Source: Chloroflexota bacterium (GTDB taxonomy: Bacteria; Chloroflexota; Limnocylindria; Limnocylindrales; CSP1-4). Taken from it: DNA of 5,496 bases. The notes under the pieces are model-generated. The model was not told the DNA's origin. It searched no databases and saw only the letters and a list, made by a program, of their open reading frames with translations. Shown piece after piece: positions 1-5,496 of this stretch (positions are counted from its first letter, which is position 1; each line of letters starts with the position of its first letter). The position numbers were made by a program, and so were the translations under genes. Location: positions 1 to 5,496 of the forward strand of contig VBFZ01000156.1 of NCBI GenBank assembly GCA_005880805.1. Reading direction: 5' to 3'.

Positions 1-1
1 C

Positions 2-1114
2 CCCTACGAGAGCTTCACCGCGTCCGTCCAGCGCTTCATCAGCCAGGCCGTCGACGATCCCGACGTCCTCACGATCAAGCAGACCCTCTACCGGACCAGC
101 GGCGATTCGCCGATCGTGCGCGAGCTCATTCGCGCCGCCGAGCAAGGCAAGCAGGTCGTGGTGCTCGTCGAGATCAAGGCACGCTTCGACGAGGAGGCGA
201 ACATCGTCTGGGCCCGCAAGCTGGAGCAGGCGGGCGCCCATGTCGTGTACGGGCTGGTCGGGCTCAAGACGCATTCGAAGGTCGCCCTGGTCGTCCGTCG
301 GGAGGGCGATGGCCTCCGACGCTACGTCCACATCGGGACCGGGAACTACAACACGCGCACCGCTCGCCAGTACGTGGATCTGGGCCTCCTGTCATGCCGG
401 CCCGAGCTGGGCGCCGATGCCACCGACCTGTTCAACGTGCTGACCGGCCACTCGCGCCAGCAGTCCTTCCGGCGGCTGCTCGTCGCGCCACTCACGCTGC
501 GGACCGGGTTGACGGACCTGATCGAGCGCGAGATCGGCCACGCGCAGGCGCGCCGAGGCGCGCGCATCGTGATCAAGGTCAACGCGCTGGTCGACCCGGA
601 GGTCATCGAGGCCCTCTATCGGGCGAGCACCGCGGGCGTCGACGTCGACGTGATCGCCCGTGGCATCTGCGCGCTCCGCCCCGGCATCGAGGGTCGCTCG
701 GAACGGATCCGGGTCCGCTCGATCATCGGCGAGTTCCTCGAGCATTCACGCATCTTCGGGTTCGCGAACGGCGGCCAGCAGGAGTGGTATATCGGCTCGG
801 CCGACCTGATGGAGCGCAATCTCGATCGCCGGGTCGAGGCGGTCGTGCCCGTCGACGACCCCGTGGCCCGCGCACGCCTCGCCGATGTGGTGGACGCGAT
901 GCTTGCCGACGACCGCCACTCCTGGCAGCTCGGTTATGACTCGGTCTGGCGCCGAACGGAGGACATCCTCGGGCGGCCCGGTTCGGTTGACGCATTCAGC
1001 GTCCTCAAGCGCTCCGCCCTGGCCGGCCCGACCACGGCGACCCGGGAGCCGTCAAACGGCTCGAGGCCGGCTCGGCCCTCCGGACGCGGTCGCAAGAAGA
1101 AGGGACACCACTGA
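2..1114 (+). CDS. ppk1: Polyphosphate kinase 1, C-terminal half (5' end outside window)
   Basis: PPK1 reversibly transfers the terminal phosphate of ATP to inorganic polyphosphate through a phosphohistidine. The frame is open from base 2, and recognisable PPK1 sequence (PYESF, then IKQTLYRTSGDSPIV) lies upstream of the first in-frame GTG at 116, so the true start is left of the window. The 370 residues seen correspond to about residue 345 onward of the E. coli enzyme, i.e. both C-terminal catalytic domains; the N and H domains are missing. Key residues by fragment numbering: R31 (LYRTSGD) and R61 (KARFDEE), matching the Mg/phosphate-binding arginines; H91 in LKTHSK, the phosphorylated histidine (E. 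coli H435); RRYVHIGTGNYN; and H248 in LEHSRIF (E. coli H592). The spacing between these matches E. coli as I remember it. The last 29 residues (342-370) are a Pro/Ser/Arg/Lys-rich tail ending GRGRKKKGHH, beyond the usual family end. Identification is very secure; regulation cannot be seen because the promoter is outside. Confidence 0.97.
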   Translation, partial: PYESFTASVQRFISQAVDDPDVLTIKQTLYRTSGDSPIVRELIRAAEQGKQVVVLVEIKARFDEEANIVWARKLEQAGAHVVYGLVGLKTHSKVALVVRREGDGLRRYVHIGTGNYNTRTARQYVDLGLLSCRPELGADATDLFNVLTGHSRQQSFRRLLVAPLTLRTGLTDLIEREIGHAQARRGARIVIKVNALVDPEVIEALYRASTAGVDVDVIARGICALRPGIEGRSERIRVRSIIGEFLEHSRIFGFANGGQQEWYIGSADLMERNLDRRVEAVVPVDDPVARARLADVVDAMLADDRHSWQLGYDSVWRRTEDILGRPGSVDAFSVLKRSALAGPTTATREPSNGSRPARPSGRGRKKKGHH

Positions 1115-1162
1115 TCGGCAAGCACCGCCGACCGCTACGTATGGCCGCCGGGATCGGCTAGC
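1113..1162 (+). repeat. Imperfect 11-bp direct repeat flanking the ppk1-glgE gap
   Basis: GATCGGCAAGC at 1113-1123 and GATCGGCTAGC at 1152-1162 match at 10 of 11 positions, with starts 39 bases apart. The first copy overlaps the ppk1 stop codon and the second overlaps the candidate -10 element of glgE. Two copies could be a repressor or activator half-site pair, but short near-repeats arise by chance in G+C-rich DNA. The repeat itself is seen directly; any function is inference. Confidence 0.3.
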
Positions 1163-1168
1163 CTAGGC
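1156..1168. repeat. Two overlapping 8-bp CTAG palindromes in front of glgE
   Basis: GGCTAGCC (1156-1163) and GCCTAGGC (1161-1168) are each perfect palindromes and share three bases. Each contains the tetranucleotide CTAG, which is scarce in many bacterial genomes; I found no other CTAG on reading the rest of the window. They end two bases before the annotated glgE start and cover the candidate -10 hexamer, a position where a bound protein would block transcription. A regulatory role is only inferred. Confidence 0.4.
1159..1164 (+). promoter_or_regulatory. Candidate -10 element of a leaderless glgE promoter
   Basis: TAGCCT fits the TANNNT pattern of bacterial leaderless promoters, and six bases separate it from GTG 1171, so transcription starting at the usual distance would begin on the first base of that start codon. 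No Shine-Dalgarno sequence is visible just before 1171, which agrees with a leaderless start. I see no convincing -35 hexamer upstream. The alternative is that glgE is read through from ppk1; no strong terminator with a T-run is present in the gap. TANNNT is a loose pattern, so confidence is modest. Confidence 0.35.
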
Positions 1169-1170
1169 CC

Positions 1171-3251
1171 GTGGTCCAGCGGGCAGCCCCTTCGGCGCGG
1201 CCGGGGGTGCCCATGGCCGTTCAGCGGATGAGGTCTCAGCTGGAGTACGAACGCGCCGTGCCGATCCAGGTGGAGGAGGGCCGGCGAAGGGCCGTGGTGG
1301 AGGCCGTCGCGCCGCAGGTGGATGGCGGTCGCTTCCCGATCAAGCGCACGCTCGGCGAGCGCGTGGTCGTGGAGGCCGATGCGTTCGCCGACGGGCACGA
1401 CGAGGTTCGCGTCGTCCTGCTGCACCGGCGGGCCACCGTGGGCGGCTGGACCGAGACGCCCATGGCGCCCCTCGGCAACGACCGCTGGCGGGGCGAGTTC
1501 GAGGTCACGCACCTCGGCCGCTACGTCTATTCCGTCAGCGCCTGGGTCGACCACTTCGCGACCTGGCGGCGCGACCTGCAGAAACGCGTCGAGGCGGGGC
1601 AGGACGTCTCGGTGGACCTGCTCGTGGGGGCCCAGCTCGTGAACGTAGCGACGGAGCGCGCGGATCGGGAGGACGGTCCCCGGCTCGAGACGTGGGCCGT
1701 CGAGCTGGTTGGCGAGGGTTCGCTCGCATCGCGCGTGAAGCTTGCGCTGGACGACGAGCTGGCCGACCTGATGGCGCGCCACCCCAACCGGGCGCTGGCG
1801 ACGACCTTCGAACGGGAGCTGGAGGTGGTCGTCGATCCCGTTCGGGCGAGCTTCTCGGCCTGGTACGAGCTCTTCCCGCGCTCCACCTCCGGGGAGGTGG
1901 GCCGGCACGGCACGTTCCTCGACGTGATCGGCCGCCTGGATTACGTGGCCGAACTGGGGTTCGACGTCCTGTACCTGCCGCCGATTCACCCCGTCGGCCG
2001 CACCTTCCGCAAGGGCGCCAACAACGCGACTGGCGGATCGGAGCGTAACCCCGGGGTTCCGTGGGCGATCGGGGGGCCGGACGGAGGACACACGGCCATC
2101 CATCCCGAGCTCGGAACGCTGGAGGACTTCCGCGCGCTGGTGGCCGAGGCAGAGCGTCGCGGGATCGCCATCGCGCTCGACCTGGCATTCCAGAGCTCGC
2201 CCGACCATCCGTACGTGCGTGAGCATCCGCAGTGGTATCGGCAGCGGCCGGACGGCACGATCCAGTACGCGGAGAACCCGCCCAAGAAATACCAGGACAT
2301 CTACCCCTTCGACTTCGAGTCGGAGGAGTGGCGCGGGCTGTGGGCAGAGTTCGACGCCGTGACGCGCTACTGGATCCGCCAGGGAGTCCGCATCTTCCGC
2401 GTCGACAACCCGCACACCAAACCGTTCGTCTTCTGGGAGTGGCTGATCGACGGCATCAAGCGTGACGAGCCGGACGTGATCTTCCTGGCGGAGGCGTTCA
2501 CGAGGCCGAAGGTGATGTACCGCCTCGCGAAGCTCGGCTTCTCCCAGTCGTACACCTACTTCACCTGGCGGACGACGAAGGCCGAGCTGGCCGACTACTT
2601 CACCGAGCTCACGCGCTCCGGCGTGCAGGAATTCTTCCGACCGAACGTCTGGCCGAACACGCCGGACATCCTGCACGAGGTCCTCCAGTACGGCGGCCGT
2701 CCGGCGTTCGAGTTCCGGCTCGTCCTGGCGGCCACGCTCGCGGCGTCCTATGGCATCTACGGCCCGGCCTACGAGCTGATGGAGCACGTCGCGCGGGAGC
2801 CGGGCAGCGAGGAATACCTGAACTCCGAGAAGTACGAGATCAAGGCGTGGGACCTGGACCGCCCGGACAGCCTTGCACCCCTGGTCGCGCAACTCAATCG
2901 CATCCGGCGGGCCCATCCGGCCCTGCATTCGAACGCGCGGCTCGCGTTCCACCCGGTGGACGACGAACGGCTGCTGGCCTACTCGAAGCGGGCGGAGGAC
3001 GGCTCCGACATCGTCCTGACGATCGTGAACCTCGACCCCCACCTCACTCGCAGCGGCATGCTGCATTTGCCGCTGGATGAACTCGGGATCGACGCCGGCC
3101 ACCCCTTCGAGGTGGACGACCTGCTGGCGGGTACGACGGTCATCTGGCAGGGGGCGGAGAACCGGGTGGAGCTCGACCCGTCTCGCTGCCCGGCGATGGT
3201 CCTCAGCCTCAAGCCGCATGTCCGTTCCGAGACCGACTTCGAGTACTTCCT

Positions 3252-3255
<4 letters not shown>
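1171..3255 (+). CDS. glgE: Alpha-1,4-glucan:maltose-1-phosphate maltosyltransferase (GlgE)
   Basis: A cytosolic GH13 subfamily 3 enzyme that transfers maltosyl from alpha-maltose-1-phosphate to the non-reducing end of an alpha-1,4-glucan, releasing phosphate. The 694-residue length is normal for the family (about 675-700). Residues to about 230 hold the GlgE-specific N-terminal beta-sandwich and helical insert (VDGGRFPIKR; the RWRGEF...GRYVYSV region). The catalytic barrel begins near W231 (WYELFPRS) and contains HPVGRTFRKG, SPDHPYV and ENPPKKYQDIYP, the last being the phosphate-side donor-site motif. D412 (FRVDNPHTKP) is the expected nucleophile, E441 (FLAEAFTRP) the acid/base and D499 (NTPDIL) the third carboxylate; their spacing (29 and 58) closely matches that of the Streptomyces coelicolor enzyme as I recall it. 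It ends ETDFEYFL, typical of GlgE. The start is uncertain: GTG 1171 fits a leaderless promoter, while ATG 1213 (residue 15) has an SD-like GGGGGTG; conserved sequence begins only near residue 43. The downstream treS-mak overlaps its stop. No key residue is missing. Confidence 0.97.
1203..1209 (+). promoter_or_regulatory. SD-like sequence for the alternative glgE start ATG 1213
   Basis: GGGGGTG differs from the strong Shine-Dalgarno core GGAGGTG at one base, and that G can still form a wobble pair with the 16S rRNA tail. It sits three bases before ATG 1213 (five from the end of the G run), short but usable spacing. If real, translation would start at residue 15 of the longer reading and the leader would run at least from 1171. 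A G-run in G+C-rich coding DNA can also be chance. Confidence 0.3.

Positions 3256-5496
<2,241 letters not shown>

Noticed and set aside
394..939. A 181-codon + strand frame inside ppk1
   Set aside because: Arg/Pro/Ala-rich shift-frame product with no domain; it lies wholly within the well-supported PPK1 frame.
1115..1131. Possible ppk1 terminator hairpin (TCGGC / GCCGA, 5-bp stem, 7-base loop)
   Set aside because: The stem is too short and no T-run follows, so it is not a convincing intrinsic terminator.
1141..1161. A six-codon mini-ORF (MAAGIG) ending nine bases before the glgE GTG
   Set aside because: It could be imagined as a leader peptide, but there is no ribosome binding site in front of it, no run of regulatory codons, and a chance ATG-to-TAG of this length is unremarkable.
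1135..3219. A 694-codon open frame on the - strand opposite glgE
   Set aside because: Its codons lie exactly in register with glgE codons. In that phase an antisense stop needs a sense TTA, CTA or TCA codon, all rare in G+C-rich genes, so a long empty frame is expected. The product is Arg/Val/Asp-rich with no recognisable domain, while the + strand encodes an unmistakable GlgE.

Overview
This is an ordinary-looking chromosomal stretch from a very G+C-rich bacterium (about two thirds or more G+C by eye, strong G/C at third codon positions, GTG starts). The closest feel is a high-GC Actinomycetota or Chloroflexota-type lineage, but nothing in the window settles the phylum. All three genes lie on the + strand and fill almost the whole window. 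I see no RNA gene, insertion sequence, phage gene or CRISPR array.

Layout. (1) Positions 2-1114: the 3' half of a polyphosphate kinase gene (ppk1), cut by the left edge, with both catalytic histidines present. (2) Positions 1115-1170: a 56-base gap with two overlapping CTAG palindromes, an imperfect direct repeat and a possible leaderless -10 element exactly in front of the next start. (3) Positions 1171-3255: a complete glgE, the maltosyltransferase that builds alpha-1,4-glucan from maltose-1-phosphate. (4) Positions 3252-5496: a gene overlapping glgE by four bases (GTGA) that encodes trehalose synthase (TreS) fused to the start of a maltokinase (Mak/Pep2). It is open to the right edge, with no stop codon in the window.

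How the genes work together. TreS interconverts trehalose and maltose, the fused kinase phosphorylates maltose to maltose-1-phosphate, and GlgE transfers the maltosyl unit to a growing glucan. Together they form the trehalose-to-glucan (GlgE) pathway; the remaining usual partner, branching enzyme GlgB, would be expected beyond the right edge. PPK1 makes polyphosphate from ATP. Its position directly upstream puts two storage-polymer systems side by side, but the 56-base gap and possible separate promoter leave open whether they share a transcript.

The pathway itself is known. The points worth checking are the ppk1-glgE adjacency, the small promoter-like gap, a basic C-terminal tail on PPK1, and the one-polypeptide TreS-Mak arrangement. 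Very long open frames on the opposite strand are explained by codon bias and were rejected.
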